64,000 nucleotides of DNA from Candidatus Stackebrandtia excrementipullorum. Lineage in GTDB: Bacteria; Actinomycetota; Actinomycetes; Mycobacteriales; Micromonosporaceae. A program made the position numbers and the translations under genes. How positions within the stretch are numbered: position 1 is the stretch's first letter; every line of letters starts with the position of its first letter. The stretch covers positions 1-64,000 of the forward strand of contig DXGR01000080.1 in NCBI GenBank assembly GCA_019113825.1. The letters are read 5' to 3'. The notes under the pieces are model-generated. The model was given only the letters and a program-made list of their open reading frames with translations, had not been told where the DNA came from and did no database searches. This document shows positions 23,939 through 34,583 of this stretch, piece by piece.

Positions 23939-25041
23939 GACGGCAAGTCTGTCACGTCCTGCACGTCCCCCTCGACACGGTCGCCTCGACTGTGGGGGAC
24001 ACGCCGCAACAACCCGTCGACACGCAACAGACCGTATGCTTCGAGCCACACGACTGTGGACCGGGAGACGAAATGGCGTTCGAGTCTTACGGCGGCGGGG
24101 TCGACGCCGGACGTGGCATCGTGGTGGTGACCTGCAACGACCTCCCCGGGTACCGGGTCGACCGGGTGATCGGTGAGGTCTTCGGTTTGACCGTGCGCTC
24201 TCGACATCTTGGTAGCCAGATCGGCGCCGGGCTGAAATCCGTCTTCGGCGGTGAACTTCGCGGTCTGTCGAAGACGTTGGTGGAGAGCCGCAACCAGGCG
24301 ATGGAGCGTCTTCTCGAACAGGCCGAATCTCGGGGCGCCAACGCCGTGCTGGCCATGCGATACGACGTCACCGAGGCCGGTGAGGCCGCCACGGAGGTGT
24401 GCGCCTACGGCACCGCCGTCGTGGTCAGTCCTGTGCAGCCCCGCTCTTAAGAAGCCCATGACGCCGACTCCCGCACCGATGAGCATGGCGGGGCCGAAGG
24501 GGATCTCGGTTCGACGGCGTCCGGTCGCCAACACCACGATCGCGTGGGCTCCGCCCACGATCAGGGATAGAAACGTCGCCGTCAACACGTCCGACCACCC
24601 CACCCAGCCGGTCAACAACCCGATGACGCCGGACAACTTGACGTCTCCAAAACCCAAACCGTCGGTGAACGCGCACACGATGCCGTAGCCGGTAAGACAG
24701 ATCGCCGACGATGCCGCCGCCCGCAACATGGCATCGGCGTCGCCGGATGCGATGCCGGCGATGACGACGACTCCGCCGACGATGGGATACATCGGGAGTA
24801 CCGCCGGATCGGGTAGTCGGCGAACATGGCCGTCGACAACACCCGCCACCAGGGTCAACGGGGCGGTGAGCGCGACGGCGACACTCACCGCGGCATCGGC
24901 CGCGGACAGCGCACAACCGACCACTGCGACGCAACCTGCCACGAAAAGGAAAGGGCGCGGCGCAGCACCGATCTCGTCCTTGGCCACCGAGTAAGTGACG
25001 GGGGCAAGGACGATGGAGAGGCACACAAGACACCAGGTCAC
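23923..25041 (-). CDS. prepilin peptidase (A24 family); recognisable domain about 24440-25041, remainder is antisense to the YbjQ gene
   Basis: [16 protein letters not shown] and [19 protein letters not shown] (GxGDxK motif) in a multi-TM protein; frame stays open to 23923. Confidence 0.75.
   Translation of the reverse strand: MTWCLVCLSIVLAPVTYSVAKDEIGAAPRPFLFVAGCVAVVGCALSAADAAVSVAVALTAPLTLVAGVVDGHVRRLPDPAVLPMYPIVGGVVVIAGIASGDADAMLRAAASSAICLTGYGIVCAFTDGLGFGDVKLSGVIGLLTGWVGWSDVLTATFLSLIVGGAHAIVVLATGRRRTEIPFGPAMLIGAGVGVMGFLRAGLHRTDHDGGAVGAHLRGGLTGLGDVVSHGQHGVGAPRFGLFEKTLHRLVAALHQRLRQTAKFTAEDGFQPGADLATKMSRAHGQTEDLTDHPVDPVPGEVVAGHHHDATSGVDPAAVRLERHFVSRSTVVWLEAYGLLRVDGLLRRVPHSRGDRVEGDVQDVTDLPSCCAG
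24073..24450 (+). CDS. YbjQ/UPF0145 family protein
   Basis: [85 protein letters not shown]. Confidence 0.9.
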   Translation: MAFESYGGGVDAGRGIVVVTCNDLPGYRVDRVIGEVFGLTVRSRHLGSQIGAGLKSVFGGELRGLSKTLVESRNQAMERLLEQAESRGANAVLAMRYDVTEAGEAATEVCAYGTAVVVSPVQPRS

Positions 25042-25125
25042 ATGTCAGACTTACCCGACTTATGGCATTCGGGCATCCGGATATCGCTCCGGATCGTCGG
25101 CGTCAATGGGCCACCGACGCTTCAC

Positions 25126-27996
25126 TCATGTCGTGACAAGTCCCTGCAGGAATTTCCCGGTGTGGCTTTCAGGAGCCGCCGCCACCGCCTCCGGTGTACC
25201 GGTCGCCACAACGGTTCCGCCCTTGTCTCCGCCTTCCGGTCCCATGTCGATGAGCCAGTCCGAGTTCTTGATGACGTCGAGATTGTGCTCGATCACGATC
25301 ACCGTGTTGCCCTTGTCGACCAATCCTCCCAGGACGTTCAACAGCTTACGGATGTCCTCGAAGTGCAGTCCCGTCGTCGGCTCGTCCAGAACGTATACCG
25401 TACGGCCGGTGGAACGTTTCTGCAGCTCGGCGGCAAGCTTGACACGTTGAGCCTCGCCCCCCGACAATGTCGGCGCAGGCTGCCCCAGCCGCACATAGCC
25501 CAAGCCCACGTCCACCAACGTCTTCAAATGACGATGTATCGACGTGATGGGTTTGAAGAACTCGGCCGCCTCCTCGATCGGCATGGCCAAGACCTGGGAG
25601 ATCGTCTTACCCTTGTAATGCACCTCAAGAGTTTCCCGGTTGTACCGGTCGCCCTGGCAGACCTCGCAGGGCACGTACACGTCGGGCAAGAAGTTCATCT
25701 CGATCTTCAAGGTGCCGTCACCCGAACAGGCCTCGCATCGACCGCCTTTGACGTTGAACGAAAAGCGCCCCTGGGTGTAACCGCGGACCTTCGCCTCCGC
25801 CGTTTCGGCGAACAGCTTCCGGATCTTGTCGAAGACACCCGTGTAGGTGGCGGGATTGGACCGCGGGGTGCGGCCGATGGGCGACTGGTCGACACCGACC
25901 ACCTTGTCGATCTCATCCAGTCCTTCGACGCGGCGGTGTCGGCCGGGGACCAGCTTGGAACGGTTGATCTGGCTCGCCATGACCTTGTACAGAATGTCGT
26001 TGACGAGGGTCGATTTACCCGAACCCGATACTCCCGTGACCGATATCAGACAGCCCAGAGGAAACGTCGCGTCGATGTTGCGCAGGTTGTTCTCGCGAGC
26101 GCCCTTCACCTTGAGGCTACGGCCCGGCACTGGAGCACGACGCGTCGTCGGCACCGGAATCGCCTTACGACCGGAAAGATAGTCGCCCGTTATCGAGTTC
26201 TTGTTGGCGAGCAGCTCCTTCACCGGACCCGAGTGAACAATGTGTCCACCGTGCTCGCCCGCCCCGGGCCCGATGTCGACAACCCAGTCCGCTGTACGCA
26301 CCGTGTCCTCGTCGTGTTCCACGACGATAAGGGTGTTTCCCATGTCCCGCAAACGAACCAGGGTCTCAATGAGCCGGTGGTTGTCACGCTGATGAAGGCC
26401 GATCGACGGTTCGTCCAACACATACAGCACACCGACCAGCCCGGCGCCTATCTGAGTCGCCAACCGGATCCGCTGTGCCTCGCCACCGGACAGGCTCGCC
26501 GAAGCGCGATCCAACGACAGATAGTCCAGCCCCACGTCCAACAGGAACCGCAAACGGGCGTTGATTTCCTTGACCACGCGTTCGGCGATGATCATCTGGG
26601 AGTCGGTCAGTTCCAGGCCCGCCAAGAGTTCGGCACACCCGGCCACCGACAACGCGCACACTTCGGCGATGTTGTACCCGGCGACCGTAACGGCCAAGAC
26701 CTCCGGCCTCAAGCGCGACCCGCGGCAACCGTTGCACGGGACCTCACGCATGAACCCCTCGTATTTGTCCCGCGTCCACTCCGAATCGGTGTCGGCGTGG
26801 CGCCGCTCCACCCACGGGATCGCACCCTCAAACGAGGTGTTGTAGGTGCGTTCACGACCGTGCCGATTGCGATACCGAACCGTCAGTTTCGCATCATGGC
26901 CATACAAAACAGCCTTTTGCGCGCGCGACGGCAGGTCCTCCCACACCGTGTCGACGGTGAAACCGAGAACCTCGCCCAACGCAACCAACTGGTGAAGAAA
27001 GTAATCGCCCATACCGGCGCTCGACCACGGCGCCAACGCACCCTGTCGCAAGGTCTTCTCGCCGTCACGTATCACGAGTTCGGCGTCGACCTCCTTGCGC
27101 ACTCCCAAGCCGGAACATTCCGGGCAGGCGCCATAAGGGGTGTTGAACGAAAAGGACCGCGGTTCGAGGTCGTCCAGCGCCAACGCGTGGTTGTTGGGGC
27201 ACGCCAGGTGTTCGGAGAAACGACGTTCCCGCGCCGGATCGTCGTCGTCAAGATCGACGAAATCGAGCAGGACGATGCCACCGGCCAGGCCCAGCGCCGA
27301 CTCCACCGAGTCCGTCAACCGCTGCTTGGCCGAATCCTTGACGACGAGGCGGTCGACCACAACCTCGATCGAGTGTTTCTCCTGTTTCTTCAGCTTTGGA
27401 ACCTCGGTCAGCTGGTAAACCGTTCCATCGACGCGAGCGCGGGCGTATCCCTTGGTCTGTAGGTCGGCGAAAAGGGTCTCGTACTCGCCCTTACGGTCTC
27501 GCACGACCGGAGCGAGGACCTGGAATCGTGTCCCCGCGTCCATAGCCAAGACCTGGTCCACGATCTGCTGCGGTGTCTGCCGTGCGACCGGTTCACCGCA
27601 CACAGGACAGTGTGGACTACCGATGCGGGCGAACAGCAGACGAAGGTAGTCGTAGATCTCGGTGATCGTCCCCACGGTTGACCGAGGGTTCTTCGAGGTC
27701 GACTTCTGATCAATGGACACCGCGGGAGACAAACCCTCGATAAAGTCGACGTCGGGTTTGTCCATCTGCCCAAGAAACTGCCGCGCATACGCCGACAACG
27801 ACTCCACATACCGCCTCTGGCCTTCGGCGAAGATGGTGTCGAAGGCCAGACTGGACTTGCCGGAGCCGGACAGCCCGGTAAACGCGATGAGGGCGTCACG
27901 CGGGAGGTCCAGGCTGACGTTTTGTAGGTTGTGTTCGCGCGCGCCGCGCACACTGATGTGGTCTCCGGGACGCTTCCGTGGTTTCGGGCTACTCAC
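25126..27996 (-). CDS. uvrA: excinuclease ABC subunit A
   Basis: [62 protein letters not shown]; zinc-finger CxxC pairs; start GTG 27996 (ORF to 28017). Confidence 0.98.
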   Translation of the reverse strand: MSSPKPRKRPGDHISVRGAREHNLQNVSLDLPRDALIAFTGLSGSGKSSLAFDTIFAEGQRRYVESLSAYARQFLGQMDKPDVDFIEGLSPAVSIDQKSTSKNPRSTVGTITEIYDYLRLLFARIGSPHCPVCGEPVARQTPQQIVDQVLAMDAGTRFQVLAPVVRDRKGEYETLFADLQTKGYARARVDGTVYQLTEVPKLKKQEKHSIEVVVDRLVVKDSAKQRLTDSVESALGLAGGIVLLDFVDLDDDDPARERRFSEHLACPNNHALALDDLEPRSFSFNTPYGACPECSGLGVRKEVDAELVIRDGEKTLRQGALAPWSSAGMGDYFLHQLVALGEVLGFTVDTVWEDLPSRAQKAVLYGHDAKLTVRYRNRHGRERTYNTSFEGAIPWVERRHADTDSEWTRDKYEGFMREVPCNGCRGSRLRPEVLAVTVAGYNIAEVCALSVAGCAELLAGLELTDSQMIIAERVVKEINARLRFLLDVGLDYLSLDRASASLSGGEAQRIRLATQIGAGLVGVLYVLDEPSIGLHQRDNHRLIETLVRLRDMGNTLIVVEHDEDTVRTADWVVDIGPGAGEHGGHIVHSGPVKELLANKNSITGDYLSGRKAIPVPTTRRAPVPGRSLKVKGARENNLRNIDATFPLGCLISVTGVSGSGKSTLVNDILYKVMASQINRSKLVPGRHRRVEGLDEIDKVVGVDQSPIGRTPRSNPATYTGVFDKIRKLFAETAEAKVRGYTQGRFSFNVKGGRCEACSGDGTLKIEMNFLPDVYVPCEVCQGDRYNRETLEVHYKGKTISQVLAMPIEEAAEFFKPITSIHRHLKTLVDVGLGYVRLGQPAPTLSGGEAQRVKLAAELQKRSTGRTVYVLDEPTTGLHFEDIRKLLNVLGGLVDKGNTVIVIEHNLDVIKNSDWLIDMGPEGGDKGGTVVATGTPEAVAAAPESHTGKFLQGLVTT

Positions 27997-28175
27997 AGGT
28001 CGGCCTCGCAAACACACCGGGTCGAAACTTTGACGCCGACTTCGTTCTGTGTGTCATGCACGATCGGCTCGCTTGGATCACTCACGTTCGGCAACCTATC
28101 CCCCGGGTACGACATCATGCGAAAATACGAGACTACCCACGGCCTAGCCTTCGCTGATTTCGCGTTTTCGGCGAA

Positions 28176-29471
28176 TCATCCCAGCCAGGGTATGGCCACA
28201 ACCGCCACCAGGACCGCCGAGACCACGCACGCGGTCGTGACGGGCAACCCGGTGAGTTGACCGCCGGAACCGCCGGAATCTGCGACGGCCAGGTGCGGGT
28301 GGGGCCCCGGTTGAACAAGACGCCGCCCGGTAACCACGACCGCGCAGGCCATGGCCGACACCGCCACCATCGCCGGTGGCAGAACGCCCCACTGTCCCAG
28401 CCTGGAAAACCACAAGGCGACGGCGGGAATTCCGGCCGAGGCCGCCAATGCGACCACCATCACGCCCGCATGACGCCGACTTCGTTCCCGCCAACCGGCG
28501 ACCAGCCGCATGTTGCTTGAACCGATCACCCCGATGACGTCGGCGGTCGCCACGATCAACGAGGTGACGACGATGCCGAATGTTCCCACAAACACGGCCA
28601 CCAACTCTGCGGCCTCGGGGCCGGCCGACGACAGCAGGAGCGCGAAACCACCGCCGGTCGCCGCGAGATAGCCGAGCAGGCTGCGCAGGTCACGGCTCCA
28701 CAACATCGCCGCAACCGCTGCCGCAAGCGTCAACATTCCGGCGACCACCAGCATGGATCTGACCCCGGAGACACTCAGAGCGATGGCGGCTTGACCACTC
28801 CACCGCAGCACCACCGCGATCGCCGCGATCGGAACGCCCGTAAACACCACGATCGCACCGGCCGGGGGCAGGTGACTCATCACACCGAGACGCGCCAAAC
28901 CGACGGGGGCGTGAACGGTGAACGCGATCAGGACGACGCCCAGGGGGACCATCACCCAGCCCGAGCCGCCGAAGACCCACAACGCGACCACCGTGACCAG
29001 ACCGGTCGACACCGGCGCGGCCACGGCTCTCATCAGACCGAAGGCAGAGGCGGTGCCGGTCGGTTGACGCTGGTAGGTCATCAACATGCCCACAACCGGA
29101 AACACCGCTGCCAAGCTCAACCAGCTCAGTCCGAGGTCTGTCATGGTCACGGCGACCACCAACAGCGTCACCACGCCCATCGTGAGTGCGGCCACCCAGC
29201 GTGCAGCCTTCGCGCCGATCTTTCGGTCGGTCATTTCGTCGGCGACGTTTCGCGGCAACATGATGCCGACCGCCAGCGCGACGCCCGCGAGAGCCGCAAC
29301 GAAGATCGCCTGGTGAGGATTGAATCCGACCGCCCAGGCAAGCAGTGCCCCCGCCAAGAGCAGCGTCCCCGCGGCCGCGGCAAGGTGGCGAGTGGCGGGT
29401 CGCCACCCGAACATCGCGTACCCCACGGCCGCCGACAACGGCACCAGCAACGACAACGCCATCGCGTTCAT
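28176..29471 (-). CDS. polytopic membrane protein, possibly a divergent NuoL/M/N (Mrp-antiporter-like) subunit
   Basis: Many TM helices; LGVMSHLPPAGAIVVFTGVP...LWSRDLRSLLGYLAATGGGFALLL resembles the xRDLKRLLAYSS region of proton-conducting subunits. Confidence 0.5.
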   Translation of the reverse strand: MNAMALSLLVPLSAAVGYAMFGWRPATRHLAAAAGTLLLAGALLAWAVGFNPHQAIFVAALAGVALAVGIMLPRNVADEMTDRKIGAKAARWVAALTMGVVTLLVVAVTMTDLGLSWLSLAAVFPVVGMLMTYQRQPTGTASAFGLMRAVAAPVSTGLVTVVALWVFGGSGWVMVPLGVVLIAFTVHAPVGLARLGVMSHLPPAGAIVVFTGVPIAAIAVVLRWSGQAAIALSVSGVRSMLVVAGMLTLAAAVAAMLWSRDLRSLLGYLAATGGGFALLLSSAGPEAAELVAVFVGTFGIVVTSLIVATADVIGVIGSSNMRLVAGWRERSRRHAGVMVVALAASAGIPAVALWFSRLGQWGVLPPAMVAVSAMACAVVVTGRRLVQPGPHPHLAVADSGGSGGQLTGLPVTTACVVSAVLVAVVAIPWLG

Positions 29472-29624
29472 TCGTGTTACGACTCCTGCCGACCGATGTG
29501 ACCTGGTTGCCCTGATGTGCCCCCGGTCGCCCGAGTGTCGCAGCCACTGCGGCGCATCGTTTCGGCGGGCCGCTCGCGCGGGCTCCGCGGGACGGCCTAC
29601 ACCGGCCCCGCGGTCGACACCGTC

Positions 29625-30638
29625 TCAGCCGACGTCCCTGTGCCGCGTCGGGCTTTCTTGAAGCGCGGCCAACCGACTACCTTCAACGACCTGTTCGCGC
29701 GGTAGTTTGCGTCGGTTGTCGAGCCGACGGACCGTGACATCGCCGCGTTCGGCCCCGGCGCGGACTCCGCAACCGGGTTCGGTGTCGTGGCTGCAGTCGT
29801 TGATCCGACACGTCGCAGCGAGTCGTTGAAGGTCGCCGAAGGCCTCGGCGAGCCCGTCGGTCCGGAGACCGGGAGTGTCCAGAACGGCTCCCCCGCCCGG
29901 AACCGGCACCATGGCCGGAGACGACGTCGTGAGTCGGAGATTTCGATCGGCGCGCAGACGCCTGCTCGTTATCAACACCGCCCCGACGAGAGCGTTGACC
30001 ACCGTAGATTTTCCTGCTTCGGGGGCGCCCAGCAGCCCGAGGGTCTTTCCGGGCGCGACGTAGCGTCGAAGCCTGTCCATTCCCTCGCCCGTCACGGTGC
30101 TGACGGCCAGCACAGGAGTACCCGGAGGCGCCGCCGCCGACAGATCCGCCGCCACAAGGTCGACGTCTTCAACGGTGTCGGCCTTCGTCAACAGCAACAA
30201 CGGCCGCGCGCCGGAGTCGCATACCAGAGCCATCAGCCGTTCGATGCGACCGTGGTCGGGGACGAGATCGAGCGATTCGACGACCGCGAGCACGTCGGCG
30301 TTCGAGGCGATCACCCGTCCCTCGGCCGTGTTGCCCGCCGCGGCAAGCACGACGGCGCTACGTCGTGCCAGTACCGCTTCGAGTGTGTGGCGATCGTCGC
30401 CCCATCGACGCACCACCACCCAGTCACCGACGGTGGGCATGGCCAACGGGTCTTTGGCGACGATCCCGAGCATCCGACCGGCAAGACTCGCCCGGGTGAT
30501 TCCTTGAGCCGTCACGACCGTGCACACACCAAGGTCCACACGGGATACCCGGCCGGGGCGATTGCCTCGCCGGTCGTACGGCCGGTACGCGGCCGTAAAT
30601 TCCGCGTCCCACCCCAGGGACGCCAACGAAACAGTCAA
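29625..30638 (-). CDS. rsgA: ribosome small-subunit-dependent GTPase A
   Basis: LLLLTKADTVEDVD, GLLGAPEAGKSTVVNAL, GGGAVLDTPGLRTDGL, C-terminal zinc motif CRINDCSHDTEPGCGV. Confidence 0.9.
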   Translation of the reverse strand: MTVSLASLGWDAEFTAAYRPYDRRGNRPGRVSRVDLGVCTVVTAQGITRASLAGRMLGIVAKDPLAMPTVGDWVVVRRWGDDRHTLEAVLARRSAVVLAAAGNTAEGRVIASNADVLAVVESLDLVPDHGRIERLMALVCDSGARPLLLLTKADTVEDVDLVAADLSAAAPPGTPVLAVSTVTGEGMDRLRRYVAPGKTLGLLGAPEAGKSTVVNALVGAVLITSRRLRADRNLRLTTSSPAMVPVPGGGAVLDTPGLRTDGLAEAFGDLQRLAATCRINDCSHDTEPGCGVRAGAERGDVTVRRLDNRRKLPREQVVEGSRLAALQESPTRHRDVG

Positions 30639-30927
30639 CGCAGCACCTACTTGTCGAAGTTCGGTGCCCTACCCCGTGGTCGAGGTCGGCACCCGTTGTG
30701 GAGGCTGAGACGGACATGCCGCCGCAACGGGCAACGAACGTAGCCCCGCTGTACAGGCGCTCTGCGGCATATCGGCCACCTCCCTTCGAGCAGGCGTCTT
30801 CGGCCCTGCGATCGACACGATCACTCAACGTACTATGAGGCTAAGTTGCGCTGACACACAAGGCAAGCCCGTTTTCACAGCGTGGAAGCACCGTCATTCC
30901 TCAACATGCCTCTGACATGCTGGCCTC

Positions 30928-31605
30928 ATGTCAAATCTCGGACACGTCTTTCCGGGCGGACCGGCTGTTACCGTCGAATCCGCTCAGTCGATCGTCACCA
31001 AGTTCTCCGTCGGCTCCATGGACAACAACGTCTACGTGATCACGTGCCGCCAAACGGGTACACGTCTACTCGTCGACGCCGCCGACGACGCGGCCCGCAT
31101 TCTCGAGGTCCTGGACGGCGACAACCCGACGACCGTGGTCACCACGCACAGGCACTGGGATCACGTGCGGGCATTGACAGCGATCGTCTCCGAAACGGGT
31201 GCCATCTCGCTGGCGCACCCCGATGACGCCGAAGAGATCCCGGTCGTCACCGCAACCGTCCGCGACGGCGACGTCATCACGTGCGGTGACCTGGGCATCG
31301 AGGTCGTGCACCTGGTGGGGCACACCCCCGGCAGCATCGCCTTGTGCTTGGGCGATTCCGTCGGCCCCACCCGCCTGTTCACCGGGGACAGCCTGTTCCC
31401 CGGTGGCACGGGCAAGGTGGCGAATCGGACGGACTTCCTGTCGCTCATCACCGATGTGGAAACCAAGCTCTTCGACCGATTCGACGACGCCACGATCGTG
31501 CACCCCGGGCACGGGGACGACACGACGTTGGGTGCCGAGCGTCCCCATCTGCCGCAGTGGCGGGCCCGCGGCTGGTTACCCTACGGCCCGAACAGGACCT
31601 CCTGA
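30928..31605 (+). CDS. MBL-fold metallohydrolase (glyoxalase II-like)
   Basis: VVTTHRHWDHVRALTAI (HxHxDH), VHLVGHTPGSIAL, RLFTGDSLFPGGTGK. Confidence 0.88.
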   Translation: MSNLGHVFPGGPAVTVESAQSIVTKFSVGSMDNNVYVITCRQTGTRLLVDAADDAARILEVLDGDNPTTVVTTHRHWDHVRALTAIVSETGAISLAHPDDAEEIPVVTATVRDGDVITCGDLGIEVVHLVGHTPGSIALCLGDSVGPTRLFTGDSLFPGGTGKVANRTDFLSLITDVETKLFDRFDDATIVHPGHGDDTTLGAERPHLPQWRARGWLPYGPNRTS

Positions 31606-32834
31606 ACCGCTTCACGGCTCACTGCTTGCCGAGAGGCGCGTGTGACCGCCGTGTCGACAGCCTCGGCGAAGACATCGGCTCCACCGATCTCCGCAATCGT
31701 CTCCGGTGGTAGGAACTTGATGAGCAATGCGTCGGTGCCCGGCGGCAGGCCGGCGAAGTGAACGGTGAGAAATCCGTTGTCGGCGAGCATGTTCATCGCG
31801 ACGAGCGCGGTCGCCTCGATAGGCGCCAGATCAGGCTGAATGTCCGGGTTCTGGTCCCGCATCCGAGCCAAGATCCGGTCTCCGGGCAATCGGGTGATGA
31901 ACGGGGTCTCCTCCACCCAGTCCCCGAGCCGCTCCAACAGTCGACGGCCGACCACACGCGTAGAGTCGACCAGGTCCCGGACCCGCTGCGGACGGTAGCC
32001 GGAGAGACATTTTTCCACCGCCGGATACAGAACCGGGCGACATTCGGAGCCCAATTCGAACGCTCGCGCGCGGGCGGCTGCGACGAGGTCGCTGCGACCG
32101 CCCAGCAAACCGACTCGCGGGCCGCACACACCGTACTTGTCCAGGCCCGTCGCGCCGAGGTCGACACCGAGGGCCAGGGTACGAGGCTGGTCCAGGATCG
32201 CCGGGCCCACGCGTGCGCCTCCGGCATCGTCGGCGACGACGACCGCTCCGGCCTCGTGCGCGCGCTGCACGATCCGCTCCAGATCTGTTGTGGACAAGGC
32301 ATCGTAGGTGACTGCGAGCCGCGTCACCACGACCACGGTCACGTCATCACGGCGTTCAAGCTCACGTTCGAACTCCTCGACGCCAACGGTTTCGATCAGT
32401 CGGCCGCCGGCGTCGCGCACGCCCCTGACGACGGCCGGATGACTGTAGGAGGGTGAAACACCGATAACGGTCGAGCCGGGCTCGACGGTCACTTGAAACG
32501 CGGCGTACAGCGCTGCGGTGAGCCGGTTGGTGACCACGATGTCGTGGCTGTCGGGATCGCCTCCGAGGTGGTCCAACCCCAACGCCCGGATCCGCGGGGA
32601 ATACAACGCTCCGGACCATTCGTCGTCCAGCACCCAGTCGTCCAGGGTCTCGGGCGTTCGAAGCCCCCGCTCCAGCCCGCTGAGGTTGTACAGTGCCAGC
32701 CCTTCCTCACGGCGGCGCCGGATGTGCCGCCACGCGTGCGCGAGTTTGCGGAGGTGATCCTGAGTGTCGCTCAACACTGCTCCGGGGGAATACGGCAGAC
32801 CGGTTGTCGTCGACGTGTGCGTTTCCTTCTCCAT
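31581..32834 (-). CDS. PLP-dependent (SelA-like / aminotransferase-fold) enzyme
   Basis: VVVADDAGGARVGPAIL...GVDLGATGLDKYGVCGPRVGLLGGR with presumed Schiff-base Lys; ATG 32834. Confidence 0.75.
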   Translation of the reverse strand: MEKETHTSTTTGLPYSPGAVLSDTQDHLRKLAHAWRHIRRRREEGLALYNLSGLERGLRTPETLDDWVLDDEWSGALYSPRIRALGLDHLGGDPDSHDIVVTNRLTAALYAAFQVTVEPGSTVIGVSPSYSHPAVVRGVRDAGGRLIETVGVEEFERELERRDDVTVVVVTRLAVTYDALSTTDLERIVQRAHEAGAVVVADDAGGARVGPAILDQPRTLALGVDLGATGLDKYGVCGPRVGLLGGRSDLVAAARARAFELGSECRPVLYPAVEKCLSGYRPQRVRDLVDSTRVVGRRLLERLGDWVEETPFITRLPGDRILARMRDQNPDIQPDLAPIEATALVAMNMLADNGFLTVHFAGLPPGTDALLIKFLPPETIAEIGGADVFAEAVDTAVTRASRQAVSREAVQEVLFGP

Positions 32835-32861
32835 GCCACCAGTCAACCGCTTCTCCCCGCG

Positions 32862-32874
32862 TGAGACAAGCTCA
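32862..32874. promoter_or_regulatory. candidate LysR-type operator (T-N11-A)
   Basis: TGAGACAAGCTCA with TGAG/CTCA arms in the divergent intergenic region. Confidence 0.4.
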
Positions 32875-32909
32875 ACTTTGTGCCCGTAAGCGTTCGATAT
32901 CATTCACCA

Positions 32910-33803
32910 ATGCTGCCCTCTCTGACTTTGCTTCACCAGCTGCGCCTGCGGGGCAGTCTCACTGCCGCCGCCGAGGCCACCAACACCAGTCGGTCGGCGG
33001 CGAGTCACCAGTTGGCCGGCTTGCAACGTCGCCTCGGCGTAACCCTCACGGAACGGGTGGGGCGTGGACTGCGTTTGACAGAGGCCGGTCACGCGTTGGC
33101 ACTTCAAGCAGCACGGGTATTGTCTGAAATGGAACGCACTACGGCCATCGCCGAGCAATCCCGCGGTGACCTGGCGGGTACGGTCGTCGTGGCCACGGTC
33201 CAAACCATCGCCGTTGCGGTCGTTCCCCGGCTGCTGACCCGTGTTCGAAGTGATCACCCGAGCCTGAGAGTCGAAGTACGCGATCTCGCGTCACGACACG
33301 CCATCCGGTCGGTGAGCGCGGGCGAGGCCGACGTTGCCGTCGTCCCGCAGTACGACACGGCCCCCCTGCGACCCGACACGGCACTGCGACGACATCATCT
33401 GTTCCGCGACCCCATCGTCGTGGCGCTACCTCCGGACCATCGACTAGCCCATACCGGTACGGCCGTGGATCTCGCGGATCTGGCCGACGAACGCTGGGTG
33501 ACCGGCGACCCGGACGGCCATTTCGGTCGTCTCGTACCGTCGTTGTGTCATCGTGCCGGCTTCGATCCCGACATCAGGCACCGCAGCGACGACTACCTGG
33601 TCATCGCCGCCCTGGTCGCCGACGGGCACGGTGTCGGGTTGCTGCCCGCGTCGGCTCGCCCTCACGCACACGCGGTCGTCACCCGACCGATCACGAGCTC
33701 CGACGGACGCGACATCGTGGCCTTCACACGCGGATCAGGGCTTGAACGTCCGACCGTGTCAACCGTCGTACAGGTCCTCACCGCCATATGCAGCCGTCCG
33801 TGA
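32910..33803 (+). CDS. LysR-family transcriptional regulator
   Basis: LTLLHQLRLRGSLTAAAEATNTSRSAASHQLAGLQRRLGVTLTERVGRGLRLTEAGHAL. Confidence 0.93.
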   Translation: MLPSLTLLHQLRLRGSLTAAAEATNTSRSAASHQLAGLQRRLGVTLTERVGRGLRLTEAGHALALQAARVLSEMERTTAIAEQSRGDLAGTVVVATVQTIAVAVVPRLLTRVRSDHPSLRVEVRDLASRHAIRSVSAGEADVAVVPQYDTAPLRPDTALRRHHLFRDPIVVALPPDHRLAHTGTAVDLADLADERWVTGDPDGHFGRLVPSLCHRAGFDPDIRHRSDDYLVIAALVADGHGVGLLPASARPHAHAVVTRPITSSDGRDIVAFTRGSGLERPTVSTVVQVLTAICSRP

Positions 33804-33808
33804 CGGTC

Positions 33809-34516
33809 TCAACCTCCCGAGCGCCAGTACTGCCGTCTCCCGTCGTCACGCACCACGACCCCGCACGCGCGCAGATCCTCGGTCACACGCCGCAACCGGA
33901 CGTCGGTCCAGTCGGCAAGGGCGGCGCCTCGTCGGCGCATCAACTGTTCCACCCGCGGTGACGAGAAAGCCGTCCCGGGTGTCCACGGTCGAAACGACGC
34001 CGCATACGGGTCAACGCCACGCCACGGATACCCGAGTCCGGCCAATGCGTCACCGATGCGGGCCGCGTCTTGCTCGGGTCGTACTCGACACCACTGGCGC
34101 CCCGACGTGTCGATGACCACCAGGTCAAGACCGTCCGTGAACACGGCGGACACCAACGACACCGGCAGACGGTCCCCGGCACCGGCGAGGGACCCCGAGG
34201 TCAGCCCCGACCCGTCGGCACAGACCCATCGGTCCGGCCACTGGGCCACCACCGCAACGCCCAACCCCGACAGAACCGCGATCGACCAGACGCCGATCGA
34301 ACGAGCGGGCTCGGGGACCGCGGCAACCACCGTGGCCAATCGGCCCACAACACCGTGGTCGAACCCTCCGACCGCATCGGCGAATACGTGCCCCAACGCA
34401 ACAAGCATCACCGCCGCCGCAGGAAAACCGGTCCATACGGCCGCGCGTCGGACCGGTCTGCCGACGATCCGCACCTTTGACGGTGGCAATGCGTCCACGG
34501 TCCGATCATTCCGCAT
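33809..34516 (-). CDS. YqeB-like membrane protein
   Basis: Two TM helices then VSAVFTDGLDLVVIDTSGRQWCR...RGVDPYAASFRPWTPGT...LRRVTEDLRACGVVVRDDGRRQYWR; family assigned from memory. Confidence 0.65.
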   Translation of the reverse strand: MRNDRTVDALPPSKVRIVGRPVRRAAVWTGFPAAAVMLVALGHVFADAVGGFDHGVVGRLATVVAAVPEPARSIGVWSIAVLSGLGVAVVAQWPDRWVCADGSGLTSGSLAGAGDRLPVSLVSAVFTDGLDLVVIDTSGRQWCRVRPEQDAARIGDALAGLGYPWRGVDPYAASFRPWTPGTAFSSPRVEQLMRRRGAALADWTDVRLRRVTEDLRACGVVVRDDGRRQYWRSGG

Positions 34517-34583
34517 ACAGCCGTTATCCGCTCCGCCTTCGGTCCGTTGTTCCTGATCCTCGGGCGGTGATAGAAATACCGAC

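Noticed and set aside
24826-27462. 878-aa plus-strand ORF
   Set aside because: Antisense to uvrA; low-complexity His/Arg/Gln/Val-rich translation typical of the reverse frame of a GC-rich gene.
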